DNA of 64,000 nucleotides from Prochlorococcus sp. AG-402-I23 (GTDB taxonomy: Bacteria > Cyanobacteriota > Cyanobacteriia > PCC-6307 > Cyanobiaceae), in contig QCIB01000004.1 in NCBI GenBank assembly GCA_003216915.1, forward strand, positions 40,052 to 104,051. Direction: 5' to 3'. Each line of letters begins with the position of its first letter. Position 1 is the stretch's first letter. The notes beneath the pieces are model-generated. The model was not told the DNA's origin. It did no database searches and was given only the letters and a program-made list of their open reading frames with translations. Made by a program: the position numbers and the translations under genes. Positions 1-9,404 of the stretch are shown here, piece after piece.

Positions 1-691
1 CCCTTACCTCTAAACCTTCCTCTACTAAGATTCTTGGATCTATTTCCCGAGCCTTTTCTAATGCTAGTAATATTTCCGATTCATTTTTGACTTTGGAGAT
101 GCCAAGAGATGATCCAGAGTTCGATGGTTTAACAAAAACAGGAAATTTTAATTTTTTTAAAATTTCATTAATTATTTTATTTTTTACTTGCTTATCGTTG
201 AGATCTTCATTTTGAAAAACTAGATAATTAACTTGTGGAAGTTTAAGATTTGAGAAAATTGTTTTCATCAATATTTTATCCATTCCAAGTGCAGAGCCAA
301 TAATTCCGCACCCGACTAAAGGTTTCTTTGTAAATCTAATTAAGCCATGAATTGATCCGTCTTCACCATTAAATCCATGTAAAAGAGGAAACCAAACATC
401 AATATTTTGAAATTCAATTCCGTCAAGGAAGTTAATTTTTTCTTGATTAAAAATTTCTTGTTTTTTTGTTTTATAGTTTTCAATTTCACCAATTAGGATT
501 TTTTCTGAAATATCACTATCAAGCCAATCTCCATATTTGTTTATGTAAAAGGCTTTAACTGTAAAGCGTTCTTTGTTTATTTCTGCATTAAATGCCTGAA
601 AAACTGTTTTTGCAGACGATATCGATACTTCATGTTCATTGGAATGCCCGCCAAATATTAACCCAATACATTTTTTCTTTCCCCCGATCAT
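1..691 (-). CDS. ddl: D-alanine--D-alanine ligase, 3' end outside window
   Basis: Joins two D-alanines with ATP for the peptidoglycan precursor in the cytoplasm. The reverse strand is open from ATG at 689-691 to the window edge and gives about 230 residues of a family usually near 350, so the C-terminal part lies outside the window. The N-terminus shows the family signature GLIFGGHSNEHEVS, followed by FPLLHGFNGEDGSIHG and the ATP-grasp segment VKPSNSGSSLGISK. The start lies 13 bases downstream of the miaB stop on the same strand, so the two genes are probably co-transcribed. The truncation is only the window boundary; nothing suggests a broken gene. Confidence 0.93.
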   Translation of the reverse strand, partial: MIGGKKKCIGLIFGGHSNEHEVSISSAKTVFQAFNAEINKERFTVKAFYINKYGDWLDSDISEKILIGEIENYKTKKQEIFNQEKINFLDGIEFQNIDVWFPLLHGFNGEDGSIHGLIRFTKKPLVGCGIIGSALGMDKILMKTIFSNLKLPQVNYLVFQNEDLNDKQVKNKIINEILKKLKFPVFVKPSNSGSSLGISKVKNESEILLALEKAREIDPRILVEEGLEVR

Positions 692-703
692 TTAAAAAAA
701 AAT

Positions 704-2098
704 TTATAAAAACAGTTCTCCTGTTAAAGAAAAAGGTCTTGCTTCATTTATTCTGACATTTATCTCATCTCCCAACGAAAAATTAAAGTTAATGTTTTTG
801 GGAATCTCTACGAAAGTTAATCTATTTGTTCTAGTTCTACCCATAATTTGAGAGGAATTTTTTGGATTTAAACCCTCAATTAAAACGCTTTCGATATTAT
901 TAATATATCTTTGATTTCTACTCCTAGCAGTTTTCTCGACCAAATCATTAATTTCCTGTAATCTAGCTTTTTTTAACTCTTCCGAAAGTTGATTCGTCCA
1001 AACTGCTGCAGGCGTATTTGGTCTTGGAGAGTATGCTGCTGTATTCACCTGATCAAAGCCAATTTCTGATATTAGCTTTAATGTATCTTGATATTGTTGC
1101 TCGGTTTCTCCTGGGAAAGCAACTATCGCGTCAGCTGTGATTGATGCATTTGGCATTAATGACCTTATGTTCTCGATAATATTTTTATACTTTTTAATAG
1201 AATATCCTCTGGACATTTGCTTTAAAATTTCATCATTTCCACTTTGGAAGGGGATATGGAAATGTTCACAGACTTTATCGAGTTCATAACAAGCTTGAAT
1301 CAACCTTTTTGAAAAATATCTTGGATGACTAGTAGCAAATCTTATTCTGCGAATGCCTTTAACATCATGAATAAAATACAAAAGATCAGTTAGGGTATTC
1401 TCTTTTCTCCCCTCTTTTGTAGTTCCTGGAAGGTCTCTACCATAAGCATCAATGTTCTGACCCAAAAGAGTAATTTCTTTAAAATTATCATCAGCTAATT
1501 TTTGGATCTCACTTTTTATCGCATTTGGATATCTTGATTGCTCTTTTCCTCTGACAGAGGGGACTACACAATATGAACACCTTTCATTACATCCATAGAT
1601 GATATTAACCCAACCACAAATAGAGCTTTCTCTTCTGGCACTTGTTATATCTTCAGAAATGAAGGTTTCTTCTGTAGCAGCAACTTGATTTCCTAAATCA
1701 ACTTTCCCCAGAAGATTCTCAAGGTTATTTACATGTTGAGGGCCCATTACTAGGTCAAGTTCTGGGACTCTTCTTAGTAGGGATTCTCCCTCTTGCTGAG
1801 CAAGACAACCTGCAACAACAAGTTTTAAGCTAGGTGTTTTGTGCTTTCTTTTTGCTTGTCTTCCTAGAAAGCTATAAACTTTTTGCTCTGCATTATCTCT
1901 AATAGTGCATGTATTGTATAAGACCAAATCGGCATTTAATTCATTATCTGCTCTGATGTATCCCATTTTCTCTAATGTCCCAGCCATCCTCTCAGAATCA
2001 GCCTTGTTCATTTGGCATCCAAATGTGGTTATCCAATAACTGCCAGTAGTTGAATTCTTTTGAGTTTTTTTTTCGTCTGATTTTGTTTTTGTTAGCAC
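704..2098 (-). CDS. miaB: tRNA-2-methylthio-N6-dimethylallyladenosine synthase MiaB
   Basis: Radical-SAM methylthiotransferase that adds the 2-methylthio group to i6A37 of tRNAs. The 464 residues match the family. An N-terminal domain carries cysteines C28, C64 and C98 for the auxiliary iron-sulfur cluster. The radical SAM triad is C170-x3-C174-x2-C177 in [15 protein letters not shown]-terminal TRAM-like region ends the protein (around [13 protein letters not shown]). The related RimO acts on a ribosomal protein, but the [13 protein letters not shown] stretch and TFGCQMN start are of the MiaB type. It precedes ddl in the same direction with a 12-base gap. Confidence 0.95.
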   Translation of the reverse strand: MLTKTKSDEKKTQKNSTTGSYWITTFGCQMNKADSERMAGTLEKMGYIRADNELNADLVLYNTCTIRDNAEQKVYSFLGRQAKRKHKTPSLKLVVAGCLAQQEGESLLRRVPELDLVMGPQHVNNLENLLGKVDLGNQVAATEETFISEDITSARRESSICGWVNIIYGCNERCSYCVVPSVRGKEQSRYPNAIKSEIQKLADDNFKEITLLGQNIDAYGRDLPGTTKEGRKENTLTDLLYFIHDVKGIRRIRFATSHPRYFSKRLIQACYELDKVCEHFHIPFQSGNDEILKQMSRGYSIKKYKNIIENIRSLMPNASITADAIVAFPGETEQQYQDTLKLISEIGFDQVNTAAYSPRPNTPAAVWTNQLSEELKKARLQEINDLVEKTARSRNQRYINNIESVLIEGLNPKNSSQIMGRTRTNRLTFVEIPKNINFNFSLGDEINVRINEARPFSLTGELFL

Positions 2099-2170
2099 TT
2101 TGCTAGGGATTTTTTATGATTCTTTAATTCAAAATTACAAGTTAAATAATTTTGCTGCAATATTTTTGAG

Positions 2171-2244
2171 GGCGAGCGAGGGGATTCGAACCCCCGAATA
2201 GCGGCGCCACAAGCCGCTGCCTTAACCACTTGGCGACGCCCGCC
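2171..2244 (-). tRNA. tRNA-His (anticodon GTG)
   Basis: The reverse strand folds as a tRNA. The acceptor is GCGGGCG/CGCTCGC with one G-U pair, preceded by the extra G(-1) that marks tRNA-His and faces a C73 discriminator. The T-arm contains GGTTCGAATCC. The anticodon arm is CGGCTTGTGGCGCCG, which places GTG in the loop. CCA is not encoded. The gene sits alone between miaB and the oppositely oriented amidohydrolase gene. Confidence 0.96.
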
Positions 2245-2372
2245 TCACATTTATAAATTTAACAACTCAAGGGTAATTTTTCATAGTTATTTTTATCTTT
2301 TAGAAAAATTTGAATTATTTTCTAATTCAGTAAAGTTTTCTTATGATTTAAAATAGAAGAAAATTTAAAAAT

Positions 2373-3608
2373 TTGAGTAATTCCGGCACAGCTGAGGTTC
2401 TTATTCCCAGAAGTCTTTGTTTAATAGAAGACTTAGATAACCTCATTATCGATGTAGAGGATTTATGTTCAGTATCCATTAGTTGGGAGGATGGATTTGT
2501 TTCTGAGTTAAAGCCTTTAAAAAATAAAATTATAAAACCAAAAAATATTTTATTCCCAAGATTTGTTGAAACGCATTCGCATTTTGATAAATCTTTTACA
2601 TGGACAGACTTTCCTAATCTGGAATCAAACTATGGAGGTGCATTATCAGTAAATCTTGAAGAACATAAAAATAGAACTACATATAAGGTTCTTGAAAGAG
2701 TTGAGAAATCATTAAAACTTGCCATACAAAATGGATACCGAGCAATTAGAAGTCATATTGATACATACAAAGGTCAATCTATTGATATTTGGATTGAACT
2801 ATTTAAATTACAAAAAAAATTTTCATCTGAGTTGACTTTACAATACGTTGCTTTAGCTCCATTGGAATTCTGGGATACAAATGATGGAGAAGATTTGGCA
2901 AAAATATTTTCCTCTAATGAAGGCATTTTAGGAGGTGTTATTGTACCCCCGTTCAATAAAAAAGATACAAGCAAATTTCTAGCAAAGATGCTTCTTCTTG
3001 CTAGTAAATTTAAATTAGAAATTGATTTGCATATAGATGAATCAATTATTGAACCTGGAGCGGGAATAAAAGTTTTATTAGAAACAATCGAAAATTTAAA
3101 TATTAATAGTATTCCGATTACTTGTAGTCATTTGAGTAGTCTTATTTCTCTAAGTAATAGAGAGATTTTAAATTTAGGAGAAAAAATGGCTGAGAAAAAT
3201 ATTAAGGTTATTGCCTTACCCCTAACAAATTTTTGGCTGCTCAATCGAAGTAATAAAACTACTTCATTAAAAAGACCAGTAGCGCCAATAAAGCAATTAC
3301 AAAAATCACATGTGGATGTATCTCTTGGTAGTGATAATGTTCAAGACCCTTGGTACCCATTTGGTAATTTTGACCCTTTTTATACGTTGTCTTGTTCGAT
3401 GCCTATGCTTCAATTAAATCCCTGGGAGAGAATGACTCTATCTTCTATTTTTTTAGCTCCAAGCAGATTATTAAATTTAAAATGGGATGGTTTAATTAAA
3501 AAAGGTTGCCCTGCTGATTTTGTTATTTTAGATGCACAAAGATGGGCAGATGTTTTTTCGAGCAATTTAAAGAGAAAAGTATTTATAAACGGTGATTTAT
3601 ATTGCTAA
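2373..3608 (+). CDS. Amidohydrolase, cytosine-deaminase-like
   Basis: Metal-dependent hydrolase of the amidohydrolase superfamily, closest in feel to the cytosine deaminase/CodA group. The exact substrate is unknown. It has 411 residues with a TTG start. The metal-binding HxH is H68/H70 in ETHSHFDKSF; further ligands are likely in RSHID, DLHIDES and CSHLSS. The catalytic aspartate is likely in SLGSDNVQDPW. The HSHFDKSF form and the N(V)QDPW motif are those seen in cytosine deaminase-like enzymes. A predicted FAD oxidoreductase follows after 38 bases, suggesting a two-gene unit that processes one small nitrogen compound; that link is inference. Confidence 0.82.
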   Translation: MSNSGTAEVLIPRSLCLIEDLDNLIIDVEDLCSVSISWEDGFVSELKPLKNKIIKPKNILFPRFVETHSHFDKSFTWTDFPNLESNYGGALSVNLEEHKNRTTYKVLERVEKSLKLAIQNGYRAIRSHIDTYKGQSIDIWIELFKLQKKFSSELTLQYVALAPLEFWDTNDGEDLAKIFSSNEGILGGVIVPPFNKKDTSKFLAKMLLLASKFKLEIDLHIDESIIEPGAGIKVLLETIENLNINSIPITCSHLSSLISLSNREILNLGEKMAEKNIKVIALPLTNFWLLNRSNKTTSLKRPVAPIKQLQKSHVDVSLGSDNVQDPWYPFGNFDPFYTLSCSMPMLQLNPWERMTLSSIFLAPSRLLNLKWDGLIKKGCPADFVILDAQRWADVFSSNLKRKVFINGDLYC

Positions 3609-3646
3609 TTGGCTAATTTATATACAAAGCATAAAAATTTTTTTTA

Positions 3647-4999
3647 ATGATATCAAAACTTAAATTTATAGACAAATTTAGAGAAGTCAAAAACTTAGAG
3701 ATCATTGAAAATAAATCCGATGTAAAAAGACTTTCAAAAGATTTTTATAACTACTCTCCAATCCTTACTGAAAAATTAGACGAATGTATTGCTGATTTGG
3801 TTGTAAGACCTAGTGATCACAAAGCGGTAAAGGAAGTAGCAGAAATTTGTTGGGAATTATCTATCCCACTTACTTTAAGGGGTTCAGGTACAGGTAATTA
3901 TGGACAAGCTGTCCCATTATTTAAAGGAGTTGTAATGCAGATGAGTCAATTTAATAAGTTAGAAGAATTTTATCCAGATACAGGCTTTGTAAAAGTACAG
4001 TCTGGCTGTATTATGGGAGATTTGAATAAACAATTAGAGAAATATGGGAGGGAATTGAGGTTACTTCCTAGTACTTGGAAAACTGCAACAATTGGAGGTT
4101 TTATTGCAGGTGGATCAGGAGGTATTGGTTCCATTAGGTGGGGATTTTTAAGAGATCCAGGAAATCTTATAGGTTTAGAGGCAGTAACGATGAATGAAAA
4201 ACCTGCATTATTAAAATTTGATGCTGAAGAATCTGAACCTCTAAATCATGCTTATGGGACTAATGGAATAATTACTTCTCTATTACTTGCTACTGATATC
4301 AAACGTAAGTGGTACTCAATAGTTATCGACTGTATTGAATTTGAAAAAACAATAGAAATATTAAAAACTCTTACTAGCGCAGCAATTAATCTGAAATTAG
4401 GAGCAATTCTTGAAGAAGAAATTGTAGATCAAATGCCAAAATGGTTTAAAAGTAAATCTAGAAGTCACAAGATATTAATTCAATCTACTCTTGGAGGAAT
4501 AAAAACCATCGAGCTAATTTGTAAAAAATTTAAAGTTGAATCTACCCTACTTGGGGAAGAAGAAAAGCTTGTGAATGGAATTTCTGAAGTCGTATGGAAT
4601 CATACAACTCTTCATATGAGGTCTAGGGATAAAAATTGGACATATTTACAGATGCTTTTGCCACTTAATAATGAACTAGAATTAATTAATTTTTTGAGAA
4701 AGAAATGGGGTAAAAAAGTTCTTTGGCATTTAGAGGCAGTTTCTCAACAAGGATCACCGCGATTAGCGGCTTTGCCTGTATTAAAGTGGAATGGGGCAGA
4801 AGAATTAAATGAAATAATGGAAGATTGCAAGAAACTTGGTGCTTTTATTTTTAATCCTCATGTTTTAACAGTTGAAGGCGGAGGTCTCGGAGTTGTGGAT
4901 GCAGATCAAGTAAAAGCGAAATTAAGATTTGATCCTAAAGGGCTATTAAATCCAGGAAAATTGGAAGGTTGGGAAGTAAAAGAACAATTTATAGTTTAA
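3647..4999 (+). CDS. FAD-binding oxidoreductase (GlcD/PCMH type)
   Basis: FAD-linked oxidase or dehydrogenase of the PCMH family, which includes glycolate oxidase subunit GlcD and D-lactate dehydrogenase. The substrate is not identifiable. It has 450 residues. The FAD-pyrophosphate region is visible as LTLRGSGTGNYGQAVPL, and TIGGFIAGGSGGIGSIRWG continues the same domain. The C-terminus ends in the family-typical LRFDPKGLLNPGKL. The cysteine-rich partner subunits used by glycolate oxidases are not adjacent. It follows the amidohydrolase and its 3' end overlaps the convergent folC by four bases. Confidence 0.85.
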   Translation: MISKLKFIDKFREVKNLEIIENKSDVKRLSKDFYNYSPILTEKLDECIADLVVRPSDHKAVKEVAEICWELSIPLTLRGSGTGNYGQAVPLFKGVVMQMSQFNKLEEFYPDTGFVKVQSGCIMGDLNKQLEKYGRELRLLPSTWKTATIGGFIAGGSGGIGSIRWGFLRDPGNLIGLEAVTMNEKPALLKFDAEESEPLNHAYGTNGIITSLLLATDIKRKWYSIVIDCIEFEKTIEILKTLTSAAINLKLGAILEEEIVDQMPKWFKSKSRSHKILIQSTLGGIKTIELICKKFKVESTLLGEEEKLVNGISEVVWNHTTLHMRSRDKNWTYLQMLLPLNNELELINFLRKKWGKKVLWHLEAVSQQGSPRLAALPVLKWNGAEELNEIMEDCKKLGAFIFNPHVLTVEGGGLGVVDADQVKAKLRFDPKGLLNPGKLEGWEVKEQFIV

Positions 5000-6228
5000 C
5001 ATTTTTCTTTATTCGCAAATTTAATAAATTCAGCAACTAAAAAAATAGAACCTGTTAGAACAGGATGATTAGGTGGCCATTTTTCTAGGGAAAATAAATA
5101 CTCAATGGCAAGTTCAAATGTTTTAAATTCAATTGTTTTTTGAAAGTCAATTTCTTTAATCTGAGAGAGATCATTTAATTGCCAACTAGGTTGGTTTGGA
5201 ACTGGCACAAGTAATAAGCGATCATTTTTCTTTAGAAGTGTTTTTAATATTGCGTAAATATCTTTTTGTCTTTGGACACCTAAAATCCAATAAATTCCTT
5301 TATCTTCATTCTCCCATTTGCTTCGCTCATTAGAGAGTGCTTTTGCAGCAGGATAATTATGCGCACAATCTACAAGAATTTCTTTGTTGAAATAATTTAT
5401 TATTTCTAGCCTTCCGTTCCAAGTTGTCCTTTTAAGACCTTCAGATATGTGCTTTTCTTTTATATTAAATCCCAAATTATTCAACGCTTCAATTGCTCCA
5501 ACAGCTACCGAAGCATTTTGCTTTTGAAAAATGCCTTTTAATCCAAGCTCATAGCTGTTTGAAATTGAATCTTTCCAAATAATTTCTGCTCCTACCTCTT
5601 TAACTTTTTTGGTTATTAAATTTTCAACTTGACTATTTTGATTGCATGAGATGACAATTGAGTTTTTTTCAATAACTGCTAATTTTTCTTCGGCAATTTT
5701 TTCAATCGTATCTCCAAGAAATTCTTTATGGTCTAAGCCAATATTCCCAATAGCAATGATTGGTCTAAATTTATGGGCTGTTGTCGCGTCTAATCGTCCC
5801 CCTAAGCCAGCTTCAAGAATGAGTAATTCAACTTTTTTATGGTCAAAAAAATTTAGTGCGCAGCAAATGATTTTTTCAAAAGGAGTTAATTCAAATGTTG
5901 AAAAATTTTTTTCTATTAATCTATAGATTTTTTCAAAATCAGTTTTATTAATATTTTTTTTATTAACTCTAATCCTCTCGCATACATCCAAAAGATGAGG
6001 AGATGTCGTTACACCGAAATTCCTTTTAGCTTCAAAAAGTATACTTTCTAAATATGCCGCGATTGATCCTTTTCCATTGGTTCCAATAATCTGTATCGCA
6101 GGGATATTCTCGCAAGGATTACCAAGTTCTTGAAGTGCTTTTTTAATTCTTGATAAACCTAACTTGATATTTTCCCTTTCATATTTAGGAGATAATAATT
6201 CAAAAATTTTTAAATTTGCATTTTTCAA
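4996..6228 (-). CDS. folC: Dihydrofolate synthase/folylpolyglutamate synthase FolC
   Basis: Adds glutamate to dihydropteroate and folates using ATP, in the cytoplasm. The 410 residues are normal for the family. The Mur-ligase-type P-loop is GTNGKGSIAAYL near residue 50, followed by SPHLLDVCERIRVN and EAGLGGRLDATTA, both characteristic of FolC rather than of Mur ligases. The C-terminal domain contains LVDCAHNYPAA. The gene follows argD by 11 bases on the same strand and converges with the FAD oxidoreductase gene. Confidence 0.95.
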   Translation of the reverse strand: MKNANLKIFELLSPKYERENIKLGLSRIKKALQELGNPCENIPAIQIIGTNGKGSIAAYLESILFEAKRNFGVTTSPHLLDVCERIRVNKKNINKTDFEKIYRLIEKNFSTFELTPFEKIICCALNFFDHKKVELLILEAGLGGRLDATTAHKFRPIIAIGNIGLDHKEFLGDTIEKIAEEKLAVIEKNSIVISCNQNSQVENLITKKVKEVGAEIIWKDSISNSYELGLKGIFQKQNASVAVGAIEALNNLGFNIKEKHISEGLKRTTWNGRLEIINYFNKEILVDCAHNYPAAKALSNERSKWENEDKGIYWILGVQRQKDIYAILKTLLKKNDRLLLVPVPNQPSWQLNDLSQIKEIDFQKTIEFKTFELAIEYLFSLEKWPPNHPVLTGSIFLVAEFIKFANKEKC

Positions 6229-6239
6229 AATTTAAATTG

Positions 6240-7415
6240 CTATAACTCTTCAAAAATTGAATTTAGCTTATCCAAAAGAATAATAATTTCTCTTCGAGAT
6301 ATAACTAATGGTGGGACAATCCTTACAACATTTCCTCCTGCAGGAACTACCAGTAATCCTTTATCAAAAGCTTTTAATGTAATTTTTTTTGCATCAGTAT
6401 AATCATTATTGATCACAAGACCTTGTATTAAACCTAAACCTCTTTTCCCGCTAATAATATTTGGAAATTTTTTTGACAATTCTTCAAACCCAGCACTTAA
6501 TTGTTCCCCTCTTAGATAAACATTATTGATAATATTTCTTCTATTTATTTCTTCTAATACAGTTAGGGCAGCTTTACAGGCGAATGGGTTCCCTCCAAAA
6601 GTGCTTGCATGATCTCCTGGAGAAAAAATGTTGGCTTTTTCTTTTACCAATAATGCTCCAATTGCATGACCTCCTCCTAATCCTTTAGCAAGGGTGAATC
6701 CATCAGGTTCAATTCCTAAATTCTCATAACCCCACATTTTCCCAGTTCGACCTACTCCACTTTGGACCTCATCTAAAATGAGAAGAGAATTATATTTATC
6801 ACATATATCTCTCAGGCTTTTAAAAAATATTTTACTTCCAGGAATTACTCCGCCTTCTCCTTGTATTGGTTCAACTAAAACGCCGGAAATTTTTTGATTA
6901 TTATTTTCACACTCTTCAAATAATTTTTGTACCGAATCAAAATTGTTAAATTTAAAAAATTTGAACCCTTTAATCATTGGTTCGAAACCTTTTTGATATT
7001 TGGGCTGTCCAGTAGCACTCAAGGCAGCCAGCGTCCTTCCATGAAAGCTTGATTCTGCTGCGAGAATAATTGATTCTTTACCTATATTTGTTGTATTACC
7101 ATATTTTTTAATTAATTTAATTGCTGATTCATTTGCTTCCGCACCACTATTGCAGAAGAAGACGTTTTTAGCACAACTCATATTCGTTAAAGTTCTGCTT
7201 AATTGTTCTTGTTCTTCAATGTTGTAGAGATTGGAAATGTGCTGAATCTTTTTTAGTTGAGTTGATAACCTTCTTCTTAAAACTCTGTCGCTATGTCCAA
7301 GACTACAAGTCGCTATACCAGCGACTGCATCAAGATACTTTTTACCTTTTTTGTCCCATAGCCAACAACCTTTTCCTTTTTTGAAAGATATATCGAATCG
7401 ACTATAGGTATTCAT
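6240..7415 (-). CDS. argD: Acetylornithine aminotransferase ArgD
   Basis: PLP-dependent transaminase of arginine biosynthesis that forms N-acetylornithine. About 391 residues. The PLP lysine is in GFTLAKGLGGGHAIGAL, and ILDEVQSGVGRTGK and HASTFGGNPFAC are class III aminotransferase motifs. I start the gene at ATG 7413-7415 (MNTYSRFDIS). The reading frame stays open upstream to 7496, but those 27 codons are a translation of the tRNA-Leu gene and are not protein. The ATG lies five bases after the tRNA discriminator base, so there is no independent leader outside the tRNA. Confidence 0.95.
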   Translation of the reverse strand: MNTYSRFDISFKKGKGCWLWDKKGKKYLDAVAGIATCSLGHSDRVLRRRLSTQLKKIQHISNLYNIEEQEQLSRTLTNMSCAKNVFFCNSGAEANESAIKLIKKYGNTTNIGKESIILAAESSFHGRTLAALSATGQPKYQKGFEPMIKGFKFFKFNNFDSVQKLFEECENNNQKISGVLVEPIQGEGGVIPGSKIFFKSLRDICDKYNSLLILDEVQSGVGRTGKMWGYENLGIEPDGFTLAKGLGGGHAIGALLVKEKANIFSPGDHASTFGGNPFACKAALTVLEEINRRNIINNVYLRGEQLSAGFEELSKKFPNIISGKRGLGLIQGLVINNDYTDAKKITLKAFDKGLLVVPAGGNVVRIVPPLVISRREIIILLDKLNSIFEEL

Positions 7416-7420
7416 CAAAG

Positions 7421-7502
7421 TGGGAGCGGTCGGACTTGAACCGACATACCCGAAGGTGCCGCATTTTGAGTGCGGTGCGTCTACCAATTCCACCACGCTC
7501 CC
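7421..7502 (-). tRNA. tRNA-Leu (anticodon CAA)
   Basis: The reverse strand gives an 82-base class II tRNA. The acceptor is GGGAGCG/CGCTCCC with an A discriminator. The anticodon arm CCGCACTCAAAATGCGG places CAA in the loop. The variable arm is long (around CACCTTCGGGT), as expected for leucine, and the T-loop is GGTTCAAGTCC. CCA is not encoded. The argD start codon follows after five bases on the same strand, implying a joint tRNA-mRNA transcript. Confidence 0.96.
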
Positions 7503-7782
7503 AAGGCTTTTGAAAAAATGAACTTTTTTATTATAACAAAAATCACCTTATTGACTATTGTTTTGTTCAAGGAACAGTGATCAAGATAAAGTTTGTTAAT
7601 AGTTAATCTTTTCGATAAAAAAATAGAATTATAATTATTGAATTTCTGACAAGAAATGAGGTAAAAAATGAAAAATTAAACATCTATGATACATTTTTGT
7701 GTTTAAATACGAGTAAAAGCCTTTTTTTTTTGGAGATAACTTCATAATTAGTAATATTGTGTTATATTAATTAAAAAAACAA

Positions 7783-7890
7783 ATGTCCAAAATTCAAGCT
7801 AAAAAATTATCCTTAAAATTTGCCCCTTACCTCTTTGTTGCAGTGACTATATTGACAGCATTCGGATCCAATAATGGAACTTGGGCATGA
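7783..7890 (+). CDS. Small hydrophobic protein, 35 residues
   Basis: Not recognised. ATG at 7783, stop TGA at 7888-7890. The product starts MSKIQAKKLSLKFAP, a basic head, and continues with one hydrophobic span (about residues 14-29, YLFVAVTILTAFG) that could be a single membrane segment. A TATATT-like -10 element lies about 25 bases upstream. The next small ORF begins inside its last codons with an ATGA overlap, which argues that both are translated. The preceding 280 bases back to tRNA-Leu hold no gene I can support, only a short imperfect-context palindrome (TGTTCAAGGAACA) near 7565. Confidence 0.5.
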   Translation: MSKIQAKKLSLKFAPYLFVAVTILTAFGSNNGTWA

Positions 7891-7997
7891 ATGAATTTAA
7901 GTTCAATGGTTTGAATAAAATTTGGTCTAATCGCTTTTTAGTGTTGTTGGTATTATTTTTGGGTTGTATTTCACTAATCAATATTGCTTACGTTTGA
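7887..7997 (+). CDS. Small hydrophobic protein, 36 residues
   Basis: Not recognised. ATG at 7887 overlaps the stop of the previous small ORF in the sequence ATGA, so translational coupling is likely. The product has a polar, partly basic head (MNEFKFNGLNKIWSNR) and a strongly hydrophobic tail (FLVLLVLFLGCISLINIAYV) consistent with one transmembrane helix. It ends about 35 bases before the convergent murA stop. Tiny one-helix proteins are common in picocyanobacteria, but I cannot assign a family. Confidence 0.5.
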   Translation: MNEFKFNGLNKIWSNRFLVLLVLFLGCISLINIAYV

Positions 7998-8033
7998 ATC
8001 AACTGTTATATTTTTAAAATTTTTTAGAAAATA

Positions 8034-9404
8034 CTAAGCTGCTTTGAGTTTTGAAAGATTTTCAGATTTGGGATTAATTTTATATCCATTCTCCTCAAAA
8101 GTACTTCTACTAATCTCTCTAATTATTTTAATACCTAAATTTTTTAGTTTTAATTCAAAATTTTCATATCCTCTATCTAGATGTTCTAATCCATAGATCT
8201 TACTACTACCTTTTGCGATGATTCCTGCAATTATTAATGCAGCTGATGACCTTAAATCTGAGCCTACTAGATTCATCCCATTAATTGTTTTAACACCTTT
8301 TATGTGAGCTACGTTTTTGTTTAGTTTTATATGGGCACCCATTTCATTAAGTAAATAAATATGATTCATTCTGTTTTCGAAAATTGTTTCAGTTATTTTT
8401 GATTCACCATTTGCGATTGTCATTAGAGCTGTAAATGGTGCCTGCAAATCAGTAGGAAAGCCTGGAAAAGGAGCTGTTTCAATATCTACTCCTTTAATCT
8501 CTTTACTCTTGATTGAAATAGAATTACCTTTAATTGTTATTTTACTCCCACTCTCTTGAAGCTTATTAGTAACAGCCTCAAGATGATGAGGGATTACTGG
8601 AGAAATTGTTATTGAAGAGGAAGTTGCAGCAGCAGCTATTAAAAAAGTTCCAGCTTCAATTCGATCTGGAATTACTTTATGTATACAACCGCCTAGATTA
8701 TTAACACCATCAATAATTATTGTTTCTTTACCGGAGTCATAAATTTTTGCCCCCATTTTATTAAGCATTTGGCATAAATCTTGAACTTCAGGCTCTCTAG
8801 CAGCATTTTCAATAGTAGTCCTTCCTTTAGCTAAAGATGCAGCCATTATTAAAGTTTCAGTCGCACCTACACTTGGACACTTTAATTTAATATGAGTTCC
8901 ATGAAGTCTATTTTTGTTTCCCCTTATTTTTGCCTTGACAATTCCCTCTTCAATAATTATGTCTGCTCCTAACGCGATTAGTCCATTAATGTGCTCGTCT
9001 ATTGGCCTTGAGCCAATATTGCATCCACCTGGTAAGGGTACTTGCGCTTCTCCAAATTTAGTTAATAGTGCACCTATACAAAAGAAACTAGCTCTTAATT
9101 CTTTAACAAGTTTATATGGAAGTTCTTTAATCGAAATAGTTGTTGGATCTATTTCTAGTTTGTTGTTTTTATGAACTAAATTTACTCCTAAATTTATTAG
9201 GATATTCCCCATTTTTTCAATGTCAGTGAGAAAAGGTACATTTTCAAGAATTATTTTTTCATTAGTTAGCAATGATGAGGCTAATAAAACTAAGGCGGAA
9301 TTCTTCGCACCACTTATCTCAACTATTCCATTTAACTTGCCTTGGCCAAGAATCTTTAAATTTTGCGATTTAAGATATGACTTCGTTTTGCTTCCGCAAA
9401 TCAT
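8034..9404 (-). CDS. murA: UDP-N-acetylglucosamine 1-carboxyvinyltransferase MurA
   Basis: Transfers enolpyruvate from PEP to UDP-GlcNAc, the first committed step of peptidoglycan synthesis. 456 residues. The N-terminal SGAKNSAL motif carries the conserved lysine. The PEP-binding cysteine is C128 in PGGCNIGSRP, a cysteine (not the fosfomycin-resistant aspartate) variant. Further family motifs are TIENAAREPEV, DRIEAGTFL and FPTDLQAP. The protein runs slightly longer than bacterial MurA at the C-terminus, ending in a basic, lysine-rich tail. It is convergent with the small ORFs and divergent from the next gene. Confidence 0.96.
   Translation of the reverse strand: MICGSKTKSYLKSQNLKILGQGKLNGIVEISGAKNSALVLLASSLLTNEKIILENVPFLTDIEKMGNILINLGVNLVHKNNKLEIDPTTISIKELPYKLVKELRASFFCIGALLTKFGEAQVPLPGGCNIGSRPIDEHINGLIALGADIIIEEGIVKAKIRGNKNRLHGTHIKLKCPSVGATETLIMAASLAKGRTTIENAAREPEVQDLCQMLNKMGAKIYDSGKETIIIDGVNNLGGCIHKVIPDRIEAGTFLIAAAATSSSITISPVIPHHLEAVTNKLQESGSKITIKGNSISIKSKEIKGVDIETAPFPGFPTDLQAPFTALMTIANGESKITETIFENRMNHIYLLNEMGAHIKLNKNVAHIKGVKTINGMNLVGSDLRSSAALIIAGIIAKGSSKIYGLEHLDRGYENFELKLKNLGIKIIREISRSTFEENGYKINPKSENLSKLKAA

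Noticed and set aside
7416..7496. Upstream extension of the argD frame
   Set aside because: The 27 codons are a translation of the tRNA-Leu gene; the family start is the internal ATG at 7413-7415.
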